64,000 nucleotides of DNA from Pseudomonas sp. PA15(2017) (GTDB lineage: Bacteria > Pseudomonadota > Gammaproteobacteria > Pseudomonadales > Pseudomonadaceae): assembly GCF_001945395.1 (NCBI RefSeq), contig NZ_MSXV01000025.1, positions 1 through 64,000 of the forward strand, in the 5' to 3' direction. Shown here piece by piece: positions 36,437-44,562 of this stretch. The translations under genes were made by a program, and so were the position numbers. The number at the start of each line of letters is the position of its first letter. Position 1 is the first letter of the stretch. The notes beneath the pieces are model-generated. The model did not search any database and was not told the origin of the DNA. It worked only from the letters and a program-made list of their open reading frames with translations.

Positions 36437-37369
36437 ATGAGTACTGCTCTGTCGATCCGACAGCTGACCAAAACCTACGGCAACGGCTTCACCGCCTTGC
36501 ATGGTCTCGACCTCGACGTCGCCGAGGGTGACTTCTTCGCCTTGCTGGGCCCCAACGGCGCCGGCAAGTCCACCACCATCGGCATCCTTTCCACCCTGGT
36601 GAACAAGTCCAGTGGCACGGTCAACGTATTCGGCCACGATCTGGATGCCCAGCCCGCCGCGCTCAAGCGCTGCCTCGGCGTGGTGCCCCAGGAGTTCAAT
36701 TTCAACCAGTTCGAGAAGGTCTTCGACATCGTCGTGACCCAGGCCGGCTATTACGGCATCCCGGCGCGCCTCGCCAAGGAGCGCGCCGAGCAGTACCTCA
36801 CTCAGCTGGGGCTGTGGGAAAAGCGCGGCGTGGCGTCACGGGAGCTCTCCGGTGGCATGAAGCGCCGGCTGATGATCGCCCGCGCGCTGGTGCACGAGCC
36901 GCGCCTGCTGATTCTCGACGAGCCGACCGCGGGCGTCGACATCGAGCTGCGCCGCTCGATGTGGAGCTTTCTCACCGACCTCAACAAGCAAGGCATCACC
37001 ATCATCCTCACCACCCATTATCTGGAAGAGGCCGAGCAGCTGTGCCGCAACATCGGCATCATCGACCACGGGCGGATCGTCGAGAACACCAGCATGAAGG
37101 CGCTGCTGGGCAAGCTGCACGTCGAGACCTTTCTGCTTGATCTCAAGCACGACCTGGCAGCCGTTCCGGCCCTTGCCGGTTATCCCGCCAAGCTGGTCGA
37201 CCGCCACACCCTCGAGGTGCAGGTCGACAAGAGCCAGGGCGTCACCGATCTGTTCCGCCAGTTGGCGGCGCATGACATCGAGGTGCTGAGCCTGCGTAAC
37301 AAGAGCAACCGCCTGGAGGAGCTGTTCGTGTCCCTGGTCGAGAAGAACCTGTCGAAGGTGGCCGTATGA
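36437..37369 (+). CDS. ABC-2 type exporter ATP-binding protein
   Basis: A 310-aa ABC ATPase of the drug/polysaccharide export type: Walker A GPNGAGKST, signature LSGGMKRRL, Walker B LLILDEPTAGVDIE, and switch His in TTHYLEEAE. A C-terminal extension of about 80 residues (LLDLKHDLAAVPALAGYPAK) is characteristic of this exporter class. The ATG at 36437 is used; the in-frame 36353 ATG adds an unlikely Cys-rich leader. Its stop overlaps the permease start, so the two form a YadG/YadH-like exporter. Cargo unknown. Confidence 0.93.
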   Translation: MSTALSIRQLTKTYGNGFTALHGLDLDVAEGDFFALLGPNGAGKSTTIGILSTLVNKSSGTVNVFGHDLDAQPAALKRCLGVVPQEFNFNQFEKVFDIVVTQAGYYGIPARLAKERAEQYLTQLGLWEKRGVASRELSGGMKRRLMIARALVHEPRLLILDEPTAGVDIELRRSMWSFLTDLNKQGITIILTTHYLEEAEQLCRNIGIIDHGRIVENTSMKALLGKLHVETFLLDLKHDLAAVPALAGYPAKLVDRHTLEVQVDKSQGVTDLFRQLAAHDIEVLSLRNKSNRLEELFVSLVEKNLSKVAV

Positions 37370-38154
37370 TGCACGAGCAGTCCGAGTTCAGCGCCAATCT
37401 GGTGGCCTTGCGCACCATCGTCTATCGCGAGGTGCGGCGCTTCATGCGCATCTGGCCGCAGACCCTGCTGCCGCCGGCGATCACCATGGTTCTGTACTTC
37501 GTGATCTTCGGCAACCTGATCGGCCGACAGATCGGCGACATGGATGGCTTCACCTACATGGAGTACATCGTGCCGGGTTTGATCATGATGTCGGTGATCA
37601 CCAACGCCTACGGCAACGTGGTGTCGAGCTTCTTCGGCAGCAAGTTCCAGCGATCGGTGGAGGAGCTGATGGTGTCGCCGGTTTCGCCGCACACCATCCT
37701 CATCGGCTACGTCACCGGTGGCGTGCTGCGCGGCCTGGCGGTCGGCATCATCGTCACGCTTCTATCGCTGTTCTTCACCCATTTGCAGGTTCATCACCTC
37801 GGCTTGACGGTACTGGTGGTGTTGCTGACGGCGACCATCTTTTCCCTGGGCGGCTTCGTCAATGCGGTGTTCGCGCGCAACTTCGACGACATCTCGATCA
37901 TCCCGACCTTCGTGCTGACACCATTGACCTACCTGGGCGGGGTGTTCTATTCGATCAGCCTGCTGCCGCCATTCTGGCAGACGGTATCGATGGTCAACCC
38001 GGTGCTGCACATGGTCAACGCTTTCCGTTATGGCATCCTTGGCGTGTCGGACATCAGCATCGGCACCGCCATCGGCTTCATGCTGGTCGCCACGGCGGTG
38101 CTTTATGTGCTGTGCGTGCGCCTGCTGGTCAGCGGGCGCGGGATGCGTCAGTAA
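37366..38154 (+). CDS. ABC-2 type exporter permease
   Basis: A 262-aa inner-membrane permease with six predicted helices (for example LLPPAITMVLYFVIFGNLIG, YIVPGLIMMSVITNAYGNVV, VLTVVVLLTATIFSLGG-like and ATAVLYVLCVRLLVSG). LMVSPVSPHTILIGYVTGGV is the ABC-2 permease coupling region. The start ATG 37366 overlaps the ATPase stop by four bases; ATG 37369 is an alternative. It forms a homodimer with two ATPase copies in this family. Confidence 0.92.
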   Translation: MMHEQSEFSANLVALRTIVYREVRRFMRIWPQTLLPPAITMVLYFVIFGNLIGRQIGDMDGFTYMEYIVPGLIMMSVITNAYGNVVSSFFGSKFQRSVEELMVSPVSPHTILIGYVTGGVLRGLAVGIIVTLLSLFFTHLQVHHLGLTVLVVLLTATIFSLGGFVNAVFARNFDDISIIPTFVLTPLTYLGGVFYSISLLPPFWQTVSMVNPVLHMVNAFRYGILGVSDISIGTAIGFMLVATAVLYVLCVRLLVSGRGMRQ

Positions 38155-38185
38155 GCGATCTGCGGCGGCAGGCTGCGGGCCAGTC

Positions 38186-39157
38186 CTACAGCCAGCCGTA
38201 GTGCCGGAAGCTGGCGTAAAGTCCGGCGCAGCCTGCGCCGATCACGCCCAGTACGGCGAAATAGCCGTACTGCCAGTTCAATTCCGGCATGTTGTGAAAG
38301 TTCATGCCGTAGATACCGGCCACCGCAGTCGGGAAGGCCAGGATCGCTGCCCAGGCGGCGAACTTGCGTTGCACCACGCTTTGCCGGGACGATTCGAGCA
38401 GCAGGCCGATCTCGATGGCGTGGTCGGCCATTTCGCGCAGGTTGGTCAGGTCTTCGAGCAGGCGATTGACGTGAATCGCCACGTCGCGAAAGTACGGCCG
38501 CATATTCTTGTCGATGAAGGGGAAGTCCAGGTGCTGTAGCTCCTGGCAGATTTCCGCAAGCGGTCCGATATTGCGGCGCAGGCGCAGCAGGTCGCGGCGC
38601 AGTTGCTGGATGCGCACCACCTCGCCGTGGGTCATGGCACATTCGAGCACCGTCTGCTCGAGCTGCTCCAGCTCGCTGTAATAGGCGTCCATCAGCGGTC
38701 GGTAATTCTCGATGATGAAGCTGATCAGCGCGTAGAGCACGAAGTCCTCGCCATGCTCGAGCAGCAGTGGCCTGGCTTCGCAGCGCTGGCGCACCTTGGA
38801 GTAAGGCGCCGAATCGCCGTAGCGGGCGCTGATCACGTAGCCCTTGCCGGCGAACAGCTGGGTTTCCACGAAGGTCAGTTCACCGCCGATCTGCACCGGC
38901 GAATACAGCACCAGAAACAGCGCATCGCCGAAAATCTCCAGCTTGGGGCGGGTATGGCGTTGCAGCGCGTCTTCCAGGGCCAGTTCGTGCAGGTTGAACT
39001 GGCGCTGCAGGTTGCCGAGTTCTTGGCTGCCGGGATCGTGCAGGCCGATCCACACAAAATGCTCGGGCTTGCCGGCCCATTCCCGACCTTCGTCGAGATG
39101 AATATCGCTGACCTTGCGGCCTTTGCTGTAAACCGCTGCTGCGACCACTTCGCCCAT
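38186..39157 (-). CDS. CorA-family divalent cation transporter
   Basis: A 323-aa CorA-family protein: a cytoplasmic funnel domain with long helices (YYSELEQLEQTVLECAMTHG, LRRDLLRLRRNIGPLAEIC) and two C-terminal membrane helices. The GMN selectivity motif is in AGIYGMNFHNMPEL. Closer to the magnesium/cobalt CorA branch with MPEL after GMN. The ATG at 39157 is preferred over a GTG at 39169. It converges on the ABC permease gene with only 31 bases between and no clear terminator. Confidence 0.92.
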   Translation of the reverse strand: MGEVVAAAVYSKGRKVSDIHLDEGREWAGKPEHFVWIGLHDPGSQELGNLQRQFNLHELALEDALQRHTRPKLEIFGDALFLVLYSPVQIGGELTFVETQLFAGKGYVISARYGDSAPYSKVRQRCEARPLLLEHGEDFVLYALISFIIENYRPLMDAYYSELEQLEQTVLECAMTHGEVVRIQQLRRDLLRLRRNIGPLAEICQELQHLDFPFIDKNMRPYFRDVAIHVNRLLEDLTNLREMADHAIEIGLLLESSRQSVVQRKFAAWAAILAFPTAVAGIYGMNFHNMPELNWQYGYFAVLGVIGAGCAGLYASFRHYGWL

Positions 39158-39258
39158 GGTGTGCCCCACGCCAGATTGGTGATGGCAGCTTACCTGCTTA
39201 TCTCGGCGGGCTCAGCAGTCGCGTGAGCGATCCCTGTGATCTCCAGGCCGAGGCTGGC

Positions 39259-39948
39259 TTACAGCGAATGCTGCTTGTCCAGCTCGATCGCCTTATCGAG
39301 GCTTTCCAGTAGCGCTGCGCGCACCTTGAGCTTGGTTCTGCGGTGCGCGTTCATGTTGATCTTCTTGAACTGCGCCGCCACGGCCTGAGCAGTGACCAAC
39401 AGTTGCTCGGCCGGCACCACCTTGTCGAGGAAGCCGGCATCGACGGCGCCGTGCGGATCGAACATCTCGCCGTTGATCACCGAGCGATGGAAGGCGGACT
39501 TGCGCAGACGATCTCGGGCCAGTTCGATGCCGACGTGGTGCATGGTCATGCCGATCTGCACTTCGTTGAGGCCGATGGTGAACGGCCCCTCGACGCCGAT
39601 GCGGTAATCGCAGGAAAGCAGCAGAAAGGCGCCCTTGGCCACTGCATGGCCAGGGCAGGCGGCGATGATCGGGTACGGATGGGCGAGCATACGCCTGGCC
39701 AGCGTCGAGCCGGCAGCGACCAGGTCGATGGCGTTCTGCGGGCCGGAGGTCATCACCTTGAGATCGTAGCCGCCGGAGAGAATGCCCGGCTGCCCGGTGA
39801 GGATGACGATGGCCTTGTCCTGGGTCGCGCGGTCCAGAGCCGCATTGAAGGCCTCGATCACCGCCGGCGAGACCGCATTGACCTTGCCGTTGTTGAGCGT
39901 CAGCGTGGCGATGCCGTCATCGAGTTGGTAGCTGATCAGGTCGCTCAT
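39259..39948 (-). CDS. Crotonase/enoyl-CoA hydratase-family protein
   Basis: A 229-aa crotonase-fold protein. The oxyanion-hole region is ILSGGYDLKVMT (first) and ACPGHAVAKGAFLLLSCDYR (second). It is shorter than a classical enoyl-CoA hydratase, and the two catalytic Glu of that enzyme are not evident, so hydrolase, isomerase or decarboxylase activity is possible. aaggag sits before the ATG at 39948. A similar gene in P. aeruginosa adjoins deaD (PA2841). No acyl-CoA operon adjoins it here. Confidence 0.82.
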   Translation of the reverse strand: MSDLISYQLDDGIATLTLNNGKVNAVSPAVIEAFNAALDRATQDKAIVILTGQPGILSGGYDLKVMTSGPQNAIDLVAAGSTLARRMLAHPYPIIAACPGHAVAKGAFLLLSCDYRIGVEGPFTIGLNEVQIGMTMHHVGIELARDRLRKSAFHRSVINGEMFDPHGAVDAGFLDKVVPAEQLLVTAQAVAAQFKKINMNAHRRTKLKVRAALLESLDKAIELDKQHSL

Positions 39949-40281
39949 GGTCGACTCCTTGTTGTGAAATGTGCGGCTGACGTTACCCATCTGCCGTGAT
40001 CCGGTAAAGCACGAAGGGTGACCGTAGAGTCAGGGTGGCGCAGCTGGTCACCGGCAATCGGGGCGGTCGCTTGAGCGAACTGCACCTATTGTTGCCGCTG
40101 GCGTTTGCAGGCCGCTTTGCCCAGCGCCTTGGCCTGTCGGAGGCCTTGCCTCCTCGACGGAGCAGGCCGGCTATTCCTTTCGATGGCTTAAGCGCATGAA
40201 TCTTTTGAAAAAAGTTTTGCGTTTGGGCAAACCTTCGATTACATTAGCGCGCCTCGACAGACAGCGCGTCTGGCGAGATCC
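39949..40281 (+). promoter_or_regulatory. Gap before tRNA-Ser with its promoter
   Basis: 333 bases. At its right end TTGCGT (40217-40222), a 17-base gap and TACATT (40240-40245) with a gcgcgcc discriminator make a good tRNA promoter, and gaaaaaagtttt upstream is AT-rich. The left part (39949-40200) contains no convincing ORF; it may be degenerate coding DNA. Confidence 0.75.
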
Positions 40282-40371
40282 GGTGAAGTGTCCGAGCGGT
40301 TGAAGGAGCACGCCTGGAAAGTGTGTATACGAGAAATCGTATCAAGGGTTCGAATCCCTTCTTCACCGCCA
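40282..40371 (+). tRNA. tRNA-Ser (GGA)
   Basis: 90 bases with CCA. Acceptor ggtgaag/cttcacc, anticodon loop CTGGAAA (GGA), a long variable arm (gtatacgagaaatcgtatc region) as in serine tRNAs, and T arm ggttcgaatcc. Confidence 0.96.
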
Positions 40372-40388
40372 CTTTCGCAATACCTGAA

Positions 40389-40421
40389 GCCCTGAAAACG
40401 TCACTGTTTTCGGGGCTTTTT
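40389..40421 (+). terminator. Terminator of tRNA-Ser
   Basis: The stem GCCCTGAAAAC/GTTTTCGGGGC (one T-G pair) with a 7-base loop is followed by TTTTT. The 3' end of the toxin gene, read on the minus strand, runs through this structure. Confidence 0.88.
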
Positions 40422-40727
40422 GCATTCTGATTCAGGTGGCTGTCGAAGACGTGTCGAAAGCGCGTATTCGTAGTGGGTCCAAAGCCGCAGCACCTTGATC
40501 ACATGCTCATCCTGCAGCACCTGATAAACGAGCCGGTGCTGGATGTTAATACGGCGCGAGTAGGCGCCGAACAGGTCGCCAACCAGCTCTTCGTAGAGAT
40601 GCGGGTTTAGGAAGGGGTTACCCTGTGCCACGTCCAGCAAGACCTTGGCGTTGTCCTTCGAGCCTGGCGCAGCAAGCTTCTTGGCGTCTTTCTGAGCCTG
40701 TCTTGTGAATGCGAGCTGCCAAGTCAC
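40401..40727 (-). CDS. Txe/YoeB-family toxin with aberrant C-terminal extension
   Basis: 108 aa. Residues 1-87 match Txe/YoeB ribosome-dependent mRNA endonucleases: RQAQKDAKKLA, YEELVGDLFGAYSRRINIQHRLVYQV, and the C-terminal WTHYE. Candidate catalytic residues (Glu46/47, Arg65, His85, Tyr86) are present. Relatives normally end at or just after the HY(E) motif. Here 21 more residues (YALSTRLRQPPES then ECKKPRKQ) are read into the tRNA-Ser terminator, as if the stop codon mutated. GTG start overlapping the antitoxin TGA. Because the active site sits at the C-terminus, the tail may weaken or abolish activity. Confidence 0.85.
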   Translation of the reverse strand: MTWQLAFTRQAQKDAKKLAAPGSKDNAKVLLDVAQGNPFLNPHLYEELVGDLFGAYSRRINIQHRLVYQVLQDEHVIKVLRLWTHYEYALSTRLRQPPESECKKPRKQ

Positions 40728-40954
40728 CAGTCCAGTTCCTTGGCACAGTCGTCTACCGGCTCTTGCATGCTTTTTTGATGGATTCGCGCATGCCCGGAAC
40801 GGACAGCAGGTATAGCGTTTCCTGGATGGCTTCCCAGCCCTCGGCCGAGACCAGTACGGAGTTGGTGCGCTTGCCCGTGATCATGATCGACTGATGAGAC
40901 ATCCAGCAGGCGATACAGATAGGTGAGTGCTTCACTGGCAGTGAGTATTTGCAA
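40724..40954 (-). pseudogene. Phd/YefM-family antitoxin with two frameshifts
   Basis: Family homology runs in three parts. The N-terminal part (QILTASEALTYLYRLLD) and the C-terminal part (MQEPVDDCAKELDW) are in one frame; the middle (SIMITGKRTNSVLVSAEGW, then EAIQETLYLLSVPGMRESI) is in another. Lesions lie near 40900 (about 11 bases missing) and at the A6 run 40771-40776 (about one base missing). Together they remove 12 bases, so the outer frame remains open, but about 45 residues would be scrambled. A TTG start at 40954 has AGGAGG nine bases upstream; ATG 40993 is an alternative. The stop overlaps the toxin start. Without programmed frameshifting no normal antitoxin can be made. Confidence 0.8.
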
Positions 40955-40982
40955 GATGCTTGGCCTCCTGGAGGTGCTCGTG

Positions 40983-41001
40983 TCGTACGCCATTTAGTAC
41001 G
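40983..41001 (-). promoter_or_regulatory. Inverted repeat upstream of the antitoxin remnant
   Basis: CGTAC-8 bases-GTACG lies about 30 bases before the TTG start. YefM-type antitoxins bind palindromes with a GTAC core, so this may be the old operator. The rest of 41002-41349, up to the MFS gene, holds only a hairpin, aaagcc-n-ggcttt (41160-41183), and no gene. Confidence 0.35.
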
Positions 41002-41349
41002 TGACGTTAATGAATCTTCGGCGTTTACGGGCGAGTTTCAGGGTGGCCCGATTGTCTAGGCTTATTGGCTCGTGTATCGTCCGCCGCCTTTGATGGTGCG
41101 ACCTGCGTCCATCAGGCTTCACCGTTTCAACTCCCGCCTTCAAACAAGATCAAGAGTCAAAAGCCATCGGTTTCCGAGGCTTTGATTTCTCGGCGTCCGC
41201 GTTTTCTCTCGCGGCCTCTTAACTGCTGCACACACGTACGGCGAGCACGGCTTGTCGTCGTATTCAGCTGAGCAGTGTGGGCTGCGTTTAACGGCAACAG
41301 CACTCTTTTCTCGATGCGCCTCTCTCGGCGTCATCGCTTCGAGGTTTTT

Positions 41350-42696
41350 ATGTCGCAATTGCTTGGCATGGCGCTGGGGCCCTTGCTCGGTTTGTTCATC
41401 ATCAGTATCGGTAACGGCTTCATTTCCTCGCTGACCACGCTGCGTCTGGATGCTGCAGGCGTGTCGGCGACGGTGATCGGTATCGTGTCGGCGTCCTACT
41501 TCATCGGCCTAACCCTGGGGGCGTTGTTCAACGACCGGCTGATCCTGCGCATCGGCCATATCCGCGCCTACAGTAGCTTCGCCTCGTTGACCGCTGTCAG
41601 CGTGTTGTTGCAGGGGCTGTTCTTCGATCCCTGGGCCTGGTTCGTTTTCCGCCTGATCGCTGGCTGGTCGATTCTGGGCGTTTTTCTGGTGGTGGAAAGC
41701 TGGATGTTGCTGGCCGGCGACCAGAAGGTGCGTGGCCGCCTGCTGGCGTTGTACATGATGGCGCTGTACGGCTCCGGCATGCTCGGCCAGTTGCAACTCG
41801 GCGCCATCGATGCCTGGGGTGAAACCGCGCCCTTCATGGTGGCCGGGCTGCTGGCTTCGTTGTCGGTGCTGCCGATGGGCATCATCCCGCGGGTGACGCC
41901 GCTGGTCGAGAAGGTCGAGCCGCTGCTACCGCATCAGTTGATCCGCATGACCCCGACCGGGGTGATTGGCTGCTTCGGTTCGGGTATCGCCATCGCCGCG
42001 ATCTACTCGCTGTTGCCGCTGTACCTGCAGCGCGTCGGCATGAGTGTCAGCGAGGTCGGGCAGATGATGGCCAGCGTGATCCTCGGCGCCATGCTGCTGC
42101 AGTACCCGGTGGGGCGCTGGTCCGACCAGCATGATCGGCAAAGCGTGCTGATCGTGCTCAGTCTGTTCTGCCTGCTGATCTCCCTGGCGATCATGATCCT
42201 GCCGTCCTCACCGCTGCTTCTCATGGTGCTGCTGTTCCTGCTCGGTGGCGGGGTGTTCGCCGTTTACCCGGTAGCGGTCAGCCATGCCGCTGACCGCGCG
42301 CCGGCCGGGGCGCTGGTGCGCATGGTGCAAGGGCTGCTGCTGATCAACTCCCTGGGCTCGGCGATCAGCCCGCTGATAATCTCGCCGCTGATGGAGCACG
42401 ACGGCGACGCCGGGCTGTTCCTGGCCTTCAGCCTGCTCAATGGCTGCCTGGTGATGCTGTTCTTCTGGCGCCGCAAGCTGCGCCCGGCACCCCAGCCTGT
42501 GGCACCATTCGAGCCGGCGACGCCCGCGTCGATGGTGGGTGCAGAGCTGCGGGTGACCGAGGATCTGGTCCAGGGTGCGCTCGAGCACGAGCGCCAGGAA
42601 GACCTCTCCGATGTGGTGCCCGGTGTCGAAGTCGCCGAGCCGGTGGTCGATATGACGGCGGACGCTCGGGAGCGCGAAGGTGGGCTTCAGGCCTGA
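41350..42696 (+). CDS. MFS transporter (YcaD-like), first paralog
   Basis: A 448-aa major facilitator with 12 predicted helices (GPLLGLFIISIGNGFISSLT, SASYFIGLTLGALFNDRLI). The loop after helix 2 (NDRLILRIGHIRAYSSFASL) and LRLIAGWSILGVFLVVESWM-like stretch fit the YcaD/sugar-related family. A long acidic C-terminal tail of about 70 residues (ELRVTEDLVQGALEHERQED) is unusual. The ATG at 41350 gives the normal N-terminus. A related gene lies at 50803-52092. Substrate unknown. Confidence 0.88.
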   Translation: MSQLLGMALGPLLGLFIISIGNGFISSLTTLRLDAAGVSATVIGIVSASYFIGLTLGALFNDRLILRIGHIRAYSSFASLTAVSVLLQGLFFDPWAWFVFRLIAGWSILGVFLVVESWMLLAGDQKVRGRLLALYMMALYGSGMLGQLQLGAIDAWGETAPFMVAGLLASLSVLPMGIIPRVTPLVEKVEPLLPHQLIRMTPTGVIGCFGSGIAIAAIYSLLPLYLQRVGMSVSEVGQMMASVILGAMLLQYPVGRWSDQHDRQSVLIVLSLFCLLISLAIMILPSSPLLLMVLLFLLGGGVFAVYPVAVSHAADRAPAGALVRMVQGLLLINSLGSAISPLIISPLMEHDGDAGLFLAFSLLNGCLVMLFFWRRKLRPAPQPVAPFEPATPASMVGAELRVTEDLVQGALEHERQEDLSDVVPGVEVAEPVVDMTADAREREGGLQA

Positions 42697-42729
42697 AGGT
42701 GAAGAGCATCGAATGAGGGGCGTGCGGCC

Positions 42730-43854
42730 ATGAAGTGGGACATTTTTTGCCGCGTCGTCGATAACTACGGCGATATCGGCGTGACCTGGCGCCTGGCCCG
42801 GCAGCTGGTGGCCGAGCAGGGCGCCGAGGTGCGCCTGTGGGTCGACGATCTGGCGGCGCTGGCGCGTATCTGCCCGCAGGCCGACGCCGATTCCGATTGC
42901 CAGCCATTGAGCGGGGTCGAGGTGCGCCATTGGGCGCCGGCCTGGCAGGCTGTCGAGCCGGCGGACGTGGTGATCGAAGCCTTCGCCTGCGATCTGCCTG
43001 CCGGCTATGTGGCGGCCATGGCCGCGCGCACGCGGCCCGTGCTCTGGCTGAACCTGGAATACCTGAGTGCCGAAAGCTGGGTCGAGGGTTGCCACGGCCT
43101 GCCGTCGATGCAGGGCAGCGGCCTGCAGAAGTTCTTCTTCTTTCCAGGCTTTACCACTGGCACGGGCGGGCTGCTGCGCGAGAGTGGGCTGCTCGCCGCG
43201 CGCGACAGACTGCAGGAGAGCGCCGAGGCGCGCGCGCGCTTTCTCGCTTCGCTAGGCGTCATCCCCGGCGCTGGGACCCGCTTGGTGTCCCTGTTTGCCT
43301 ATGAAAACGCCGCACTTGCCGGCTGGCTGGATGCCCTGGCAAGCGCTGATACCCCGACCCATCTGCTGGTGCCGGAGGGACGGATTCTTGGCGATTTGCA
43401 GCGTTGGGCGGGCTTGCCGCTCGAGCCCGGTCAGGTCATCCGGCGCGGCGCCTTGAGCGTGCAGCTGCTGCCCTTCATGCAGCAGGAACAGTATGACGCG
43501 TTGCTCTGGTGCTGCGACCTCAACCTGGTGCGCGGCGAGGATTCCTTCGTGCGAGCGCAATGGGCGGGCAGACCGTTGGTCTGGCATATCTACCCGCAGC
43601 AGGACGATGCGCACCTGGAAAAGCTCGACGCGTTCATGGCCCTGTACTGCCAAGGGCTTTCAGGCGAGGCCCAGGCGGCTTTGCGCGCGGTGTGGCAGGC
43701 CTGGAACGTGGGCGAGGACATGGCGCCGGGCTGGGCAGCCTGGCTGCAATGCGCCGATGAACTGGCCGCCCACGCACATGGGTGGGCCAGGCGCCAGGCG
43801 GTACGTGCAGATCTTGCCGCAGCGCTGGTGCAGTTTTACCGAAATTGGCTATGA
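42730..43854 (+). CDS. earP: EF-P arginine rhamnosyltransferase EarP
   Basis: EarP (374 aa, GT104) transfers rhamnose from dTDP-L-rhamnose to Arg32 of EF-P, which is needed for EF-P to rescue ribosomes stalled at polyproline. The N-terminal WDIFCRVVDNYGDIGVTWRL is the diagnostic acceptor/donor region (Asp pair), with LWVDDLAAL and the C-terminal WCCDLNLVRGEDSFVRAQWA supplying further conserved residues. It starts 33 bases after the MFS stop and lies 46 bases before efp, whose Arg32 is the target. Confidence 0.96.
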   Translation: MKWDIFCRVVDNYGDIGVTWRLARQLVAEQGAEVRLWVDDLAALARICPQADADSDCQPLSGVEVRHWAPAWQAVEPADVVIEAFACDLPAGYVAAMAARTRPVLWLNLEYLSAESWVEGCHGLPSMQGSGLQKFFFFPGFTTGTGGLLRESGLLAARDRLQESAEARARFLASLGVIPGAGTRLVSLFAYENAALAGWLDALASADTPTHLLVPEGRILGDLQRWAGLPLEPGQVIRRGALSVQLLPFMQQEQYDALLWCCDLNLVRGEDSFVRAQWAGRPLVWHIYPQQDDAHLEKLDAFMALYCQGLSGEAQAALRAVWQAWNVGEDMAPGWAAWLQCADELAAHAHGWARRQAVRADLAAALVQFYRNWL

Positions 43855-43900
43855 TACGCGGCCTCGAATTTTGTAAATCCATTCAGATCCGGATATTCGT

Positions 43901-44473
43901 ATGAAAACCGCACAAGAAATGAAGCCTAACAGCGTGGCCCTGATCGACGGCCAGCCATGGCTGATCCAGAAGGCCGAGTTCACCAAGTCCGGTCGTAACA
44001 GCGCCATCGTCAAGATGAAGCTGAAGAACCTGATCAACGGCTCCAAGACCGAAACCGTCTACAAAGCCGACGACAAGATGGAGCCGGTCATCCTTGAGCG
44101 CAAGGAAGTGAACCTGTCCTACATCAGTGGCGACGACTACGTGTTCATGGACCCGGAGTACAACTCCTACGAGCTGCGCGCCGAAGACCTGGAAAGCGTC
44201 CTGCCGTTCATCGAAGAAGGCATGAACGACGTCTGCGAAGCCGTGTTCTTCGAAGGCAAGGTCATTTCCGTCGACCTGCCGACCACCATCGTGCGTCAGT
44301 TGGCCTACACCGAAGGTTCTGCCCGTGGCGACACTTCCGGCAAGGTGATGAAGCCTGCCAAACTGAACAACGGCACCGAAGTGAAGGTTGCCGACTTCTG
44401 CGAAATCGGCGACTGGATCGAGATCGATACCCGCACCGGCGAATACAAGTCCCGCGCCAAAGCGCCGGCCTGA
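43901..44473 (+). CDS. efp: Translation elongation factor P (Arg32 type)
   Basis: EF-P (190 aa) stimulates peptide bond formation at proline stretches. Three beta-barrel domains are present. The modification loop reads KSGRNSA with Arg at position 32, as expected for the EarP-modified class, not Lys34. Other motifs: [37 protein letters not shown] and the C-terminal [18 protein letters not shown] -10-like TATGAT at 43850-43855 lies inside the earP end, so efp may also be transcribed alone. A terminator follows. Confidence 0.98.
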   Translation: MKTAQEMKPNSVALIDGQPWLIQKAEFTKSGRNSAIVKMKLKNLINGSKTETVYKADDKMEPVILERKEVNLSYISGDDYVFMDPEYNSYELRAEDLESVLPFIEEGMNDVCEAVFFEGKVISVDLPTTIVRQLAYTEGSARGDTSGKVMKPAKLNNGTEVKVADFCEIGDWIEIDTRTGEYKSRAKAPA

Positions 44474-44493
44474 TTCAGCTCTGCGCTGTATTG

Positions 44494-44520
44494 AAAAACC
44501 CGGCCTGCGCCGGGTTTTTT
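44494..44520 (+). terminator. Terminator after efp
   Basis: The stem AACCCGGC/GCCGGGTT with a 4-base loop (extended by A-T pairs) is followed by six T. Confidence 0.92.
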
Positions 44521-44562
44521 ATGCGCTGGAATCAGCGCTTCATGGGGAGGGCGGTCGAGTGA

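Noticed and set aside
40282..40371. tRNA-Ser as attachment site of an integrated element carrying the toxin-antitoxin pair
   Set aside because: No integrase gene and no second copy of the tRNA 3' end were found in the window.
40753..40935. Short 60-residue antitoxin starting at an internal ATG at 40935
   Set aside because: This frame holds only the middle part of the antitoxin, lacks the N-terminal DNA-binding start and the toxin-binding C-terminus, and has no ribosome site; it is a product of the frameshifts.
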